Shown here: piece after piece, positions 27,775 to 36,111 of the stretch | How positions within the stretch are numbered: position 1 is the stretch's first letter | Layout of the letters: every line of letters starts with the position of its first letter | Assembly: GCF_021729885.1 (NCBI RefSeq) | Contig: NZ_CP063401.1 | Span: forward strand, 248,001-312,000 | Length of the DNA stretch: 64,000 nt | DNA from: Devosia sp. SL43 | GTDB lineage: Bacteria > Pseudomonadota > Alphaproteobacteria > Rhizobiales > Devosiaceae | Reading direction: 5' to 3' | The notes under the pieces: generated by a model | The model's database searches: none | The model's input: the letters and a program-made list of their open reading frames with translations, nothing else | What the model was told of the DNA's origin: nothing | Program-made: the position numbers and the translations under genes

Positions 27775-28868
27775 TGACAGAAGAACTTGCCGGTTGGGGA
27801 CGACGCGGCACCACCGGCGTCAGCTTCGCCGCCACGCTCGAATTCGACGCCGTCGATGTCCATCTCGGGGGCAGGGTCGTCCTCGACCAGTTCAGCCTAT
27901 CGCTGCGCCCCGGTGAAATCGTCTGCCTGCTCGGCGAATCGGGCTCTGGCAAGTCCACCGCCTTGCGCGTCGCCGCTGGCATACAGCCGGTTTCCTCCGG
28001 TGTCGTCCGTATCAACGGTGAGGTCGTCTCGTCCGCCAGCAAGACCATCCCAGCCGATCGGCGCGGAATTGGTCTGATGTTTCAGGATTTTGCCCTCTTT
28101 CCACACCTGACCGTGCTGCAAAACGTGCTCTTCGGCCTGCGCAAGCTTGGCCGGAGCGCTGCGCTCGCCCAGGCACGGGCTGCCCTTGGCCGTGTGGGCT
28201 TGGCCGACCGTGAGGCCGACTATCCCCACCGTCTCTCTGGCGGCCAGCAACAGCGCCTGGCCCTCGCGCGCAGCGTCGCCCCACGGCCGGGCGTCCTGCT
28301 CCTCGATGAACCCTTTTCCAGCCTCGACGCCCGCTTGCGAGAGACAGTTCGCGAAGAGACCCTTGCGGTGCTGCGGGAAACCAATGTCACGAGCCTCATC
28401 GTCACCCACGATCCGGAAGAGGCCATGGTGCTGGGTGATCGCGTTGCGCTGCTGCGGCATGGCCGCATCGCCCAGATCGGTACGGCTGCGGAAATCTACG
28501 GCAAGCCTGTCGATCTCGCCGCGGCGCGCTTTTTCTCGCCGCTTAGCGAGATCGAGGCCACCGTCGTTGACGGCCACGTCGACACCCCCTTGGGCCCTCT
28601 CGGTACACCGGGCCTGGCCGACCGCACCAAGGTAACTGTGGCGATCCGCCCCGCCGGTGGCGCCCGCATCCGTATATCGGAACCCGGCATACCCGGTCGC
28701 ATCGTCAGCAAGCGGGACGCCATCGGCATCGATATCTGCGAGGTGACGGTCGGTGGGCTGGACAAGCCGCTGGGTATTCGGCAGCCCGCCAGCGCGGCAT
28801 TGAGGGTGGGACAAGACGTCTTCGTGACGCTTAACCCCGAGCACGTTCTTGTGTTCCCGCGCGATTGA
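27774..28868 (+). CDS. Orphan ABC transporter ATPase (FbpC/PotA-like)
   Basis: A 364-residue importer-type ATPase. Walker A is GESGSGKST (54-62), the Q-loop is GLMFQDFALFPHL, the signature LSGGQQQRLALARS lies near 152, Walker B is GVLLLDEPFSSLD, and the H-loop is LIVTHDPEEAM. A C-terminal TOBE-like beta domain spans about 290-364. It resembles ferric iron, thiamine or polyamine importers. No permease or binding-protein gene is nearby; the gene sits between scpB (TGATG overlap) and tatA. Its partners must be elsewhere, or it has another role. Confidence 0.87.
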   Translation: MTEELAGWGRRGTTGVSFAATLEFDAVDVHLGGRVVLDQFSLSLRPGEIVCLLGESGSGKSTALRVAAGIQPVSSGVVRINGEVVSSASKTIPADRRGIGLMFQDFALFPHLTVLQNVLFGLRKLGRSAALAQARAALGRVGLADREADYPHRLSGGQQQRLALARSVAPRPGVLLLDEPFSSLDARLRETVREETLAVLRETNVTSLIVTHDPEEAMVLGDRVALLRHGRIAQIGTAAEIYGKPVDLAAARFFSPLSEIEATVVDGHVDTPLGPLGTPGLADRTKVTVAIRPAGGARIRISEPGIPGRIVSKRDAIGIDICEVTVGGLDKPLGIRQPASAALRVGQDVFVTLNPEHVLVFPRD

Positions 28869-28928
28869 CCCTATTTCTGACCTATCTTTCGCGTGTAACG
28901 CGTTCTGAAGAATTCTAGGGAGACCAAA

Positions 28929-29135
28929 ATGCACGCGCCAGGAATTTGGGGCATTCTCGTTGTCGCCGTCGTCGTGATCCTGCTGTTCGGTCGCGGCAAG
29001 ATTTCCGGCATGATGGGCGAAGTTGCCTCGGGCATCAAAGCCTTCCAGAAGGGCATGAAGGACGAGGACAAGCCGGTGGAACGTGTCGCGACGACCACTG
29101 CCGATGTCCGTGAGCCCGAGAAGAAGGACGTCTAA
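28929..29135 (+). CDS. tatA: Sec-independent translocase protein TatA
   Basis: A 68-residue pore-forming subunit of the twin-arginine translocase. It has a short N-terminal membrane helix ([19 protein letters not shown], with the FGRGKI hinge), then the amphipathic helix [19 protein letters not shown] and a charged tail. An AGGGAG ribosome site lies just before the ATG. It starts 60 bases after the ABC gene and begins a tatABC operon. Confidence 0.95.
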   Translation: MHAPGIWGILVVAVVVILLFGRGKISGMMGEVASGIKAFQKGMKDEDKPVERVATTTADVREPEKKDV

Positions 29136-29179
29136 GGACGTCACCGCCGGTCATGCCGCTGCGTTGAAGGAATAAGACT

Positions 29180-29896
29180 ATGCTCGGCTTGGGCTGGACA
29201 GAGATGCTGGTGATCGGCGTTGTTGCGCTGATCGTCATCGGGCCGAAGGACTTGCCGGTGGTGATGAACCGCATCGGCAAGGTCGCCGGTCAAATTCGTC
29301 GCATGGGCAGCGAATTCCAGCGCGAGATCAACAAGACGACTGGTCTCGACGAGGTGCGCAACCTGCGCAATTCCATCACGGCGCCGCTCAAAAAGACCAC
29401 CGACGAAATCCGCAAGGAATTCAACGCCATGACGCCGACAGGCGTCCAGCCGAGCGGCATCATCAAACCAACTGATCCCAAGGTCGAAAGCGTCGTCGAC
29501 GCCATCAAGACCCAGGCGGGCATGACCACGCCCAAGACAGCCGATCAGGTTGCTGCCGAAGCCGGTTTCAAGCCGGCCGGTCCCGCGCCAGTGGCGTCCA
29601 AGGCCACGGTGCCAACTGAAAAGAAGGCGCCTGCAACCAAGGCTCCCGTGAAAGCCAAGGCGGCGCCGACGCGTCCGGTGATCAAGACCGAGTTGGCGCC
29701 AATCGAGGCCGTGCCAGCACCGGCTGAGGCTCAGCCGGTTGACGTAAAGCCAGCCCGCAAGCCACGTACGCCCAAGGTTGTCGCGGAAACGCCGGTTCCC
29801 GTATTGCCCACCGAGCCGGCGGATTCGCCGGCGACGAAAACCCCGCGTGCCCGTACGCCGCGTAAGCCTGCCACCGCGAAAGCCGGAAGCGAATAG
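29180..29896 (+). CDS. tatB: Sec-independent translocase protein TatB
   Basis: A 238-residue TatB, which with TatC forms the receptor for twin-arginine signal peptides. The N-terminal helix LGWTEMLVIGVVALIVIGPK includes the Glu and GPKDLP hinge typical of TatB. A long amphipathic helix (MNRIGKVAGQIRRMGSEFQR) follows. The C-terminal half is a Lys/Ala/Pro-rich tail, longer than in E. coli but common in alphaproteobacteria. tatC follows after 3 bases. Confidence 0.94.
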   Translation: MLGLGWTEMLVIGVVALIVIGPKDLPVVMNRIGKVAGQIRRMGSEFQREINKTTGLDEVRNLRNSITAPLKKTTDEIRKEFNAMTPTGVQPSGIIKPTDPKVESVVDAIKTQAGMTTPKTADQVAAEAGFKPAGPAPVASKATVPTEKKAPATKAPVKAKAAPTRPVIKTELAPIEAVPAPAEAQPVDVKPARKPRTPKVVAETPVPVLPTEPADSPATKTPRARTPRKPATAKAGSE

Positions 29897-29899
29897 ACC

Positions 29900-30718
29900 A
29901 TGGCCGACGCCAAGCAGATCGAAGACAAGAGCAAAGAGCCGGTCGATGAGCTGGCCGGCAGCGAAGCGCCGCTACTCGAACACTTGGTCGAGCTGCGTAA
30001 GCGGCTGATCTATTCAGCCGTCTCGATCGTCGTGCTGATGGGCTTCTGTTTCATCTTTGCCAGCACGATCTACGAGTGGTTGCTGATCCCGTATAAGAAC
30101 TCGGTGCCGAACTCGGACCTGATCTTCACGGCGCCGCAGGAACTGTTCTTCACCTACCTGAACGTGGCCCTTTTTGGTGCCATTTTCCTCGGCTTTCCGG
30201 TGGTCGCCAGCCAGATCTACATGTTTGTCGCTCCCGGCCTCTATAAGCACGAGCGCAAAGCGTTCATCCCCTATCTTGTGGCGACGCCAATATTCTTCGT
30301 GGCGGGCGCCGCTTTGGTCTATTTCATCGTCCTGCCGATGGCCCTGCATTTCTTCGCCGGCATGCAGACCGAAGACATCGTGATGATGACCAGTGTCAGC
30401 GAGTATCTTGGCCTCGCCATGCTGCTCATCCTGGCCTTCGGCATCTGCTTCCAGCTTCCGGTCATCCTGACATTGCTGGCGCAGATCGATCTCGTGCATG
30501 TCGACATGCTCAAGAAGGGCCGCCGCTACGCCATCGTCGGCATCCTGATCTTCGCCGCCTTTATCACGCCACCCGATCCGATCTCCCAGATCGGTCTTGC
30601 GGTGCCCATGTACCTGCTCTACGAACTCTCCATCATTTCGGTACGGATGGTCGAGAAGCGCCGTGCTGCGGCTCTGGCCGCGCAGGAAGCCGAACTCTCC
30701 GGCTCATCATCCGACTAG
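29900..30718 (+). CDS. tatC: Sec-independent translocase protein TatC
   Basis: A 272-residue six-helix protein that binds twin-arginine signal peptides. LLEHLVELRKRLIYS carries the conserved cytoplasmic N-terminal motif with Glu and Arg. FLGFPVVASQIYMFVAPGLY and YKHERKAFIPYL are the conserved region after helix 2. AFGICFQLPVILTLL and RYAIVGILIFAAFITPPDPI are later helices. It ends in a charged Ala-rich tail. A dispersed inverted repeat lies directly downstream. Confidence 0.96.
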   Translation: MADAKQIEDKSKEPVDELAGSEAPLLEHLVELRKRLIYSAVSIVVLMGFCFIFASTIYEWLLIPYKNSVPNSDLIFTAPQELFFTYLNVALFGAIFLGFPVVASQIYMFVAPGLYKHERKAFIPYLVATPIFFVAGAALVYFIVLPMALHFFAGMQTEDIVMMTSVSEYLGLAMLLILAFGICFQLPVILTLLAQIDLVHVDMLKKGRRYAIVGILIFAAFITPPDPISQIGLAVPMYLLYELSIISVRMVEKRRAAALAAQEAELSGSSSD

Positions 30719-30728
30719 CAATCCACGA

Positions 30729-30830
30729 TGTCATCCCGGCGAAGGCCGGGATCCAGGTCCGTATCTTTCCCAGACCGCTGAGTTTGCAACTGCTTGCCGG
30801 ACATGGATTCCGGCCTGCGCTGGAATGACC
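30729..30830. repeat. Inverted pair of short GC-rich dispersed repeat units
   Basis: Two roughly 28-base units face each other. The left one (30729-30756) begins TGTCATCCCGGCGAAGGCC. The reverse complement of the right one (about 30803-30830) begins GGTCATTCCAGCGCAGGCC. Each unit is itself a hairpin. It resembles the GTCATTCCCGC-type interspersed units common between genes of many proteobacteria. It lies between tatC and serS and could act as a transcript-end structure. Confidence 0.75.
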
Positions 30831-30917
30831 CGGTGGGATTGGGGATTGCGGCGTTTCCTCATCGACCTTAGACAACGTGCGTAGCCAACCAGAGGCGGGC
30901 AGCGACCCGTAATACCG

Positions 30918-32249
30918 ATGTTCGATATCAAGTGGATCCGAGCCAACGCAGAAGCTTTCGATGCTGCCGTTTCGCGGCGCAAGGGCGTCTCCGTCCGCTC
31001 CTCCGATCTGCTCGCCATCGACGATCGCCGCCGCGACATCATTGGACGCCTCAACGACGCCCAGGAAAAGCGCAATGCGCTCTCCAAGCAGATCGGCCAG
31101 GCCAAGGCCCAAAAGGACGAGGCCAAGGCCGCCGAGCTGATGGCCGAGGTCGCCCGCCTTAAGGACTTCATCCCGCAGGGTGAAGCCGACGAACGCGCCG
31201 TCGAACTGGAATTGCGCAACGCGCTGTCGGTCATTCCGAACCTGGTGTTCGAGGATGTACCAGACGGCACCGACGAAACCGGCAATGTCGAATACTTCGG
31301 CCGCAACGGCTCGCCCGAAACCGCCGCCAAGGTTCGCGCCCCGCGCCCGAGCTTCGCGTTTGCTCCCAAGGAACACTACGAGATGGGCGTCGCCGCCAAT
31401 GGCGACATGGATTTCGAGATCGCCGCCAAACTCTCCGGCAGCCGCTTCGTGGTGCTGAAGGGGCAAGTTGCCCGCCTGGAGCGGGCACTGGGCCAGTTCA
31501 TGCTGGACCTGCACACGACCGAGCATGGCTATACCGAAGTACAGCCGCCGCTGCTGGTGAAGGACGACGCGCTGTTCGGCACCAATCAGCTGCCAAAGTT
31601 CGAGGACGACCTGTTCTTCACGCCCCACGGCGAGGCGAGACTGGCCCTGATACCAACGGCCGAGGTGCCGCTGACCAACTTCGTGCGCGACTCTATTGTT
31701 TCGGAAGAAGAGCTACCGCTTCGTATGACCGCCCTTACGCCCTGCTTCCGCTCCGAGGCCGGTTCCGCTGGCCGCGACACCCGCGGTATGCTGCGGCAGC
31801 ACCAGTTCAACAAGGTCGAGATGGTGTCCATCACTACGCCGGAAACCTCGGTGGACGAGCATGAGCGCATGCTGGCCTGCGCCGAGACGGTGCTGCAGCG
31901 TCTGGGCCTCCACTACCGCGTCATGAATCTCTGCACCGGCGATATCGGCTTCGGCGCGAAGAAGACCTACGACCTCGAAGTCTGGCTGCCCGGTCAGGAC
32001 ACCTATCGCGAGATTTCCTCCGTCTCGGTCTGCGGTGATTTCCAGGCTCGTCGCATGGATGCCCGCTATCGCCCCGCTGGCGAGAAGCAGGCGCCGCGCT
32101 TCGTCCACACGCTCAATGGTTCCGGAACAGCCGTTGGACGGTGTCTGATCGCAGTGCTGGAGAACTATCAGCAGGAAGACGGCTCCGTCCTCGTGCCTGA
32201 CGTGCTCCAGCCTTACATGGGCGGCCTCAAGTCGATCGGCAGCCGCTGA
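30918..32249 (+). CDS. serS: Seryl-tRNA synthetase
   Basis: A 443-residue class II synthetase for tRNA-Ser and tRNA-Sec. The N-terminal long antiparallel coiled coil (about residues 30-105) includes [20 protein letters not shown]. The catalytic core holds [12 protein letters not shown], motif 2 [20 protein letters not shown] and motif 3 [19 protein letters not shown]. Its stop overlaps the surE start (TGATG). Confidence 0.97.
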   Translation: MFDIKWIRANAEAFDAAVSRRKGVSVRSSDLLAIDDRRRDIIGRLNDAQEKRNALSKQIGQAKAQKDEAKAAELMAEVARLKDFIPQGEADERAVELELRNALSVIPNLVFEDVPDGTDETGNVEYFGRNGSPETAAKVRAPRPSFAFAPKEHYEMGVAANGDMDFEIAAKLSGSRFVVLKGQVARLERALGQFMLDLHTTEHGYTEVQPPLLVKDDALFGTNQLPKFEDDLFFTPHGEARLALIPTAEVPLTNFVRDSIVSEEELPLRMTALTPCFRSEAGSAGRDTRGMLRQHQFNKVEMVSITTPETSVDEHERMLACAETVLQRLGLHYRVMNLCTGDIGFGAKKTYDLEVWLPGQDTYREISSVSVCGDFQARRMDARYRPAGEKQAPRFVHTLNGSGTAVGRCLIAVLENYQQEDGSVLVPDVLQPYMGGLKSIGSR

Positions 32250-33016
32250 TGAGCCTGCGCATTCTCATCACCAATGACGATGGTGTGGATGCGCCGGGCA
32301 TCGCCATCATGGCCGACATCGCGCACGCGTTGAGCGACGATGTCTGGATCGTGGCGCCCGATGGCAACCAGTCTGGGGCAGGGCACCGCTTTACCTTGGG
32401 CCGCGAGCTCGAGATCGATCAGCGCGGTCGCCAGGTGTTTTCCGTAGTCGGCGGCTCGCCCGCCGACTGCGTCGTTGCCGGCATGACGCACTTGCTCGGC
32501 AATCGCCCGGCCGACGTGGTTCTATCAGGTATCAATGCCGGTCAGAACCTCGGCGACATCATCAATTGCTCCGGCACGGCGGCCGGCGCGCGCGAAGGCG
32601 CTTTGCAGGGTGCCATCGGCATCGCCATGAGCCAGGGCATCAACTACGAGCATGGCCGCGACGTGAACTGGTCCAATTCCCGCCATCACGGCGTGGCCGT
32701 TGCGCGCGCCATCATCGCCGCTGCCACGACAAGCGACCACTATTACAACGTCAACTTCCCGTTCTGCGACCCGCTCGACACCAAGGGCATAGCGGTCGTG
32801 CCGCACCAGCGTTTTTCGCGCTCGCCCTTCCGGCACTACCCCAGCGACAACAAGGGCAAGTTTTTTGTGGCAATCCCAGAGACGCCGTTGCCGCTCGATC
32901 GGGCGTCCGATTTCGAGGTGATGCGGCGGGACGGCTACGTCACGGTAACCCCAATGATGCTCCAGCAGACGGACTTCGCGCTGGTCGAACAGCTGAGCGG
33001 AACGCTATCTCTCTGA
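32249..33016 (+). CDS. surE: 5'/3'-nucleotidase SurE
   Basis: A 255-residue metal-dependent nucleotidase/exopolyphosphatase active in stress and stationary phase. The N-terminal ILITNDDGVDAPGI carries the metal-binding Asp pair (D10-D11). APDGNQSGAGHRFTL supplies the conserved Ser/Asn, and VLSGINAGQNLGDIINCSGT the second conserved block. It overlaps serS by one base and precedes the nlpD-like gene by 135 bases. The pcm gene that often sits between surE and nlpD is absent here. Confidence 0.95.
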   Translation: MSLRILITNDDGVDAPGIAIMADIAHALSDDVWIVAPDGNQSGAGHRFTLGRELEIDQRGRQVFSVVGGSPADCVVAGMTHLLGNRPADVVLSGINAGQNLGDIINCSGTAAGAREGALQGAIGIAMSQGINYEHGRDVNWSNSRHHGVAVARAIIAAATTSDHYYNVNFPFCDPLDTKGIAVVPHQRFSRSPFRHYPSDNKGKFFVAIPETPLPLDRASDFEVMRRDGYVTVTPMMLQQTDFALVEQLSGTLSL

Positions 33017-33151
33017 GGCCGCGCTCTTAACCTTACTCAATTCAGAATCCGGCCTGTACGATTTTGCTCAAATCGCGGCGGCCTTAAACTCGTCTTTACC
33101 TTACCGGCTTAGTCTCAAACTCGTGTTGAGTACCTGCGTACGAGTAAGCTG

Positions 33152-34411
33152 ATGAGTATCCGCGTATCCCGTCGGGCGCCCAAAGGTGCCGTTGCGATGG
33201 TTGGCCTTGTGGCCGCCGCCGTTGCCCTTTCCGGGTGTTCAAGTCTCGGTAGTCGCGCCTTCAGCGATCCGACGACCACATCTGCCATTCCGCAGACTGC
33301 TCCCCAGAGCATCAATCAGCCAATGCCGTCGAGCCTTGGTGCGCCACAGAGCATGGTGGCCGAAAGCCAGTTCCTGCCCCCTGCCAATGTCGGTGGCGGT
33401 GGCTTCGTCGGTCAGCCAGCAGCGCAGCCGGCCTGGAACCAGCCCGCGCAGACCGCTTTCAGCCAGCCGCTGCCTGCCCTTGGCGGCGCAGCGCCTGCCG
33501 TCCAGACCCAGTCTCTTCCAGCTCTGAATTCTCCGCCCCAGGGAACCCTGCCAGCCATGCAAGCACAGCCCGCCATCGCGTCGGCCTCGATGCCGTCACC
33601 TGCTGCCCTTGGCAGCCTGCCCACCAATAGCTCGGTGCCAACGCTGGCATCCGTGACCCCAGCGGCCCCGGCGGTCGGTGGAACCTTCACCCACACCATC
33701 GCCAGCGGCGAGTCGCTCTACACCATCGCCCGTCGCTATGAAGTGACGACCCAGGCGATCGTGCAGGCCAACAGCCTGTCCTCACCCGACAAGATCGTCG
33801 TCGGCCAGAAGGTGATCATTCCAGGCCGCGCTGACCTGCTGGCCACCAAGGCGCCGACCACCCAGGTCGCCGCTGCCACCCCGATGGCTGCACCAACGCC
33901 AACGCAGCAGACCCTGCCACAGGCAGCCCCGAACGCACTGCAGACCGCTGCTGCTCCCGCGCCGCTCGCTGCTCCCGCCGCAGCGCCGGTGCACGTCGCC
34001 AATGCTCCGGCCGCTCAGCCCGTGGCGGCTCCAGCGCCTGCCGCCAGTGCTGGCTTCCGCTGGCCGGTCAGTGGCCGCGTGCTGGTCGACTTTGCCTCGT
34101 CCAAGGGCACCGGCATCAATATCGAAGTGCCGGAAGGTACCTCGGTCAAGGCTGCCGACAATGGTACGGTGATCTATGTCGGCTCGGGCGTCGAAGGTTA
34201 CGGCAACCTGATCCTGATCCGCCATCCCAATGGCTACGTCTCGGCCTATGCCCATCTCGGCTCGATGAGTGTCGCCAAGGGCGCCAACGTCAATCGCGGC
34301 GACAGCATCGGCGCTGCGGGCATGACCGGCTCGGTGACCAAGCCACAACTGCATTTCGAGCTGCGCAAGGGCGCGACACCGGTTGATCCGGTCCCGCTGC
34401 TGGCCAGCTGA
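33152..34411 (+). CDS. nlpD: NlpD-like lipoprotein: LysM plus degenerate LytM (M23) domain
   Basis: A 419-residue predicted lipoprotein. The lipobox LSGC puts the modified Cys at residue 29. A long low-complexity Pro/Gln/Ala linker follows, then one LysM domain (about 181-228, SGESLYTIARRYEVTTQ), another linker, and a C-terminal M23/LytM domain (about 300-419). The zinc site looks broken: KGTGINIEV lacks the first His and Asp, and QLHFELRKG has HFE where active enzymes have HxH. E. coli NlpD is degenerate in the same way and activates the amidase AmiC. The surE-nlpD order is also conserved. A role in septal peptidoglycan splitting is likely. Confidence 0.8.
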   Translation: MSIRVSRRAPKGAVAMVGLVAAAVALSGCSSLGSRAFSDPTTTSAIPQTAPQSINQPMPSSLGAPQSMVAESQFLPPANVGGGGFVGQPAAQPAWNQPAQTAFSQPLPALGGAAPAVQTQSLPALNSPPQGTLPAMQAQPAIASASMPSPAALGSLPTNSSVPTLASVTPAAPAVGGTFTHTIASGESLYTIARRYEVTTQAIVQANSLSSPDKIVVGQKVIIPGRADLLATKAPTTQVAAATPMAAPTPTQQTLPQAAPNALQTAAAPAPLAAPAAAPVHVANAPAAQPVAAPAPAASAGFRWPVSGRVLVDFASSKGTGINIEVPEGTSVKAADNGTVIYVGSGVEGYGNLILIRHPNGYVSAYAHLGSMSVAKGANVNRGDSIGAAGMTGSVTKPQLHFELRKGATPVDPVPLLAS

Positions 34412-34435
34412 TAACAGCGCAAACTACGAAGAGAA

Positions 34436-34463
34436 GCCCCCGCGAAAGCGGGGGTTTCGCTTT
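34436..34463 (+). terminator. Intrinsic terminator of the nlpD-like gene
   Basis: The stem GCCCCCGC (34436-34443), loop GAAA and arm GCGGGGGT (34448-34455) are followed by TTTCGCTTTG. It lies 25 bases after the stop codon and just before palindromic repeat copy 1. Confidence 0.85.
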
Positions 34464-34464
34464 G

Positions 34465-34596
34465 TGCCACGCCCTCGTGGTTCGAGGCGCTGAAGAAGCG
34501 CACCTCACCATGAGGGCTACTGATACACAGCATTAACAACAGCCCTCATGGTGAGGTGCGAGCTCTTCGCGAGCCTCGAACCACGAGGGCGTGGCA
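34465..34596. repeat. Nested palindromic repeat, copy 1
   Basis: A 132-base element. The outer arm starting TGCCACGCCCTCGTGGTTCG (34465) pairs with its complement ending at 34596. The inner arm CACCTCACCATGAGGGCT pairs with AGCCCTCATGGTGAGGTG. A module containing GCTGAAGAAGCGC sits between outer and inner left arms, and GAGCTCTTCGCGAGC between the right ones. About 22 bases form the apical loop. The element fills the gap between the convergent nlpD-like and DUF815 genes. Copies 2 and 3 are at 47654 and 60593. Confidence 0.93.
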
Positions 34597-34602
34597 CATT
34601 TC

Positions 34603-35490
34603 TCAGGCAGACTTGCCCATTTCACCCGCCAGCGTCCGCACCAGTTGGATCGCCACGCGACCCGAACGCGCGCCACGTGTGGCAGACCATTCGATGGCCC
34701 GCGCCCGCAACGTCTCATCGTCGATGTCCAGCCCGTAGTGGTCGGCATAGGTCCGGACCATCGCGAGAAACGTCGGCTGGTCGCAATTGTGGAAGCCGAG
34801 CCACAGCCCGAACCGATCCGACAGCGACACCTTCTCCTCGACCGCCTCCCCAGGATTGATCGCGGTCGAGCGTTCGTTCTCGATCATGTCGCGCGGCATC
34901 AGGTGACGACGGTTGGAGGTGGCGTAGAACAGCACGTTGTCGGGCCGGCCTTCAAGGCCACCGTCAAGGATGGTCTTGAGTGACTTGTAGCTGGTTTCGC
35001 CATTGTCAAAGCTCAGGTCGTCGCAGAAGACGATGAAGCGCGCGGACTCCTTGCCGATGCGCCGCATCAGGGCAGGGAGGCTCTCCAGATCCTCGCGGGC
35101 GATCTCGATCAGCACCAGCCGCTCAAAGCCTTCCGAGCTCCTTTCGGTAATGTCGCCGTGGATGGCTTTGACCAGCGAACTCTTGCCCATGCCGCGCGCA
35201 CCCCAGAGCAGGGCGTTGTTTGCGCCATGGCCACGGGCGAACTGCTCGGTATTGCGCAACAGGATGTCCTGCACCGCGTCGATACCCTTGAGCATGGCCA
35301 GCGGCACGCGGCTGACGCGCGGCACGGCCATCAACACTCCGGCATCGGCATCCCAGTGGTAGGCATCCGCATCCTCAAGCACCGGAATCGATGCCTTTGG
35401 CATCGGCGCCAACACCTTGAGTGAATTGGCGATTTCGCCGAGGATGCTGGCGATCTGTGCGAGGTGTTGTTTGCTCTTCAAAACGTGCAA
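34603..35490 (-). CDS. DUF815 AAA+-type ATPase
   Basis: A 295-residue predicted P-loop ATPase of family DUF815, common next to yajC in alphaproteobacteria and of unknown role. Walker A is GARGMGKSS (97-105). FIVFCDDLSFDNGETSYKSL is the Walker B region with its acidic pair. ARPDNVLFYATSNRRHLMP-like sequence (here GRPDNVLFYATSNRRHLMP) is the sensor 1 region, and NPGEAVEEKVSLSDRFGLWL the arginine-rich family block. The N-terminal 90 residues are helical. It diverges from yajC and ends 6 bases from repeat copy 1. Confidence 0.87.
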   Translation of the reverse strand: MHVLKSKQHLAQIASILGEIANSLKVLAPMPKASIPVLEDADAYHWDADAGVLMAVPRVSRVPLAMLKGIDAVQDILLRNTEQFARGHGANNALLWGARGMGKSSLVKAIHGDITERSSEGFERLVLIEIAREDLESLPALMRRIGKESARFIVFCDDLSFDNGETSYKSLKTILDGGLEGRPDNVLFYATSNRRHLMPRDMIENERSTAINPGEAVEEKVSLSDRFGLWLGFHNCDQPTFLAMVRTYADHYGLDIDDETLRARAIEWSATRGARSGRVAIQLVRTLAGEMGKSA

Positions 35491-35532
35491 TTCCTATAGT
35501 CGGCGCGGCAATTTGCGACCCCCGGAATGCCT

Positions 35533-35561
35533 TTGCAATCGTGGGGGTGCAAATGTATAGT
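35533..35561 (+). promoter_or_regulatory. Probable promoter of yajC
   Basis: TTGCAA (35533-35538), a 17-base spacer and TATAGT (35556-35561) match the housekeeping consensus well. An upstream duplicate TATAGTCGGCGCGG at 35495 resembles the TATAGTCCGCGCG here and has TTGCTC 18 bases before it, so a second, tandem start is possible. Confidence 0.6.
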
Positions 35562-35685
35562 CCGCGCGATTTTGACCGGGGCGCAAGTGCATCAAGCCCC
35601 ATATGCGTCCAGTAGCGTCTTGCGTTGATGCTGGCTCTGGCGCTGTCCCTCCACCAAACCAAGAAGAAACGAAGGAACTCGCCTC

Positions 35686-36045
35686 ATGTTTGTAACGCCC
35701 GCTTTTGCCCAGGCGACGACCGGTGCGGCCGCCACTGGTGGCGGCATCAACGACATCCTGATCCAGCTCATGCCGATCCTGCTTCTGGTGGTGATCTTCT
35801 GGTTCCTGATCTTCCGCCCGCAGCAGAAGCGCCTGAAGGCCCAGCAGGCCATGCTCTCGGCGATCAAGCGTGGCGACACGGTCGTGACCACCGGCGGCAT
35901 CGTCGGCAAGGTGACCAAGGCCGTTGATGGCGAAGACCTCGAAGTCGAGATTGCCACCGGCGTAAAGGTCAAGCTGGTGCGCGGCATGGTTGCTGACGTG
36001 CGCTCCAAGGGCGAGCCGGTCAACGACAACAAGCCTGCTGCCTAA
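35686..36045 (+). CDS. yajC: Preprotein translocase subunit YajC
   Basis: A 119-residue single-span inner-membrane protein that forms a complex with SecDF. The membrane helix covers about residues 24-43 (ILIQLMPILLLVVIFWFLIF), followed by RPQQKRLKAQQAML, the conserved GDTVVTTGGIVGKV and the ATGVKVKLVRGMV block. An AAGGA ribosome site precedes the ATG. An intrinsic terminator lies between this gene and secDF. Confidence 0.95.
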   Translation: MFVTPAFAQATTGAAATGGGINDILIQLMPILLLVVIFWFLIFRPQQKRLKAQQAMLSAIKRGDTVVTTGGIVGKVTKAVDGEDLEVEIATGVKVKLVRGMVADVRSKGEPVNDNKPAA

Positions 36046-36065
36046 CCGCCGCAGCTCAGATACCG

Positions 36066-36092
36066 CCGGCGCCCAAGGGCGCCGGTTTTTTC
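36066..36092 (+). terminator. Intrinsic terminator between yajC and secDF
   Basis: The perfect arms CCGGCGCCC (36066-36074) and GGGCGCCGG (36077-36085) are followed at once by a run of seven T. It starts 20 bases after the yajC stop and ends 19 bases before the secDF start. It should stop or attenuate yajC transcripts. Confidence 0.88.
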
Positions 36093-36111
36093 CTTTCAGG
36101 ACGTCTCCTAA

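Noticed and set aside
27774-28868. The ABC ATPase as a Tat-system component
   Set aside because: No Tat system is known to use an ABC ATPase, and the protein has importer-type TOBE features. Neighbourhood alone is not enough.
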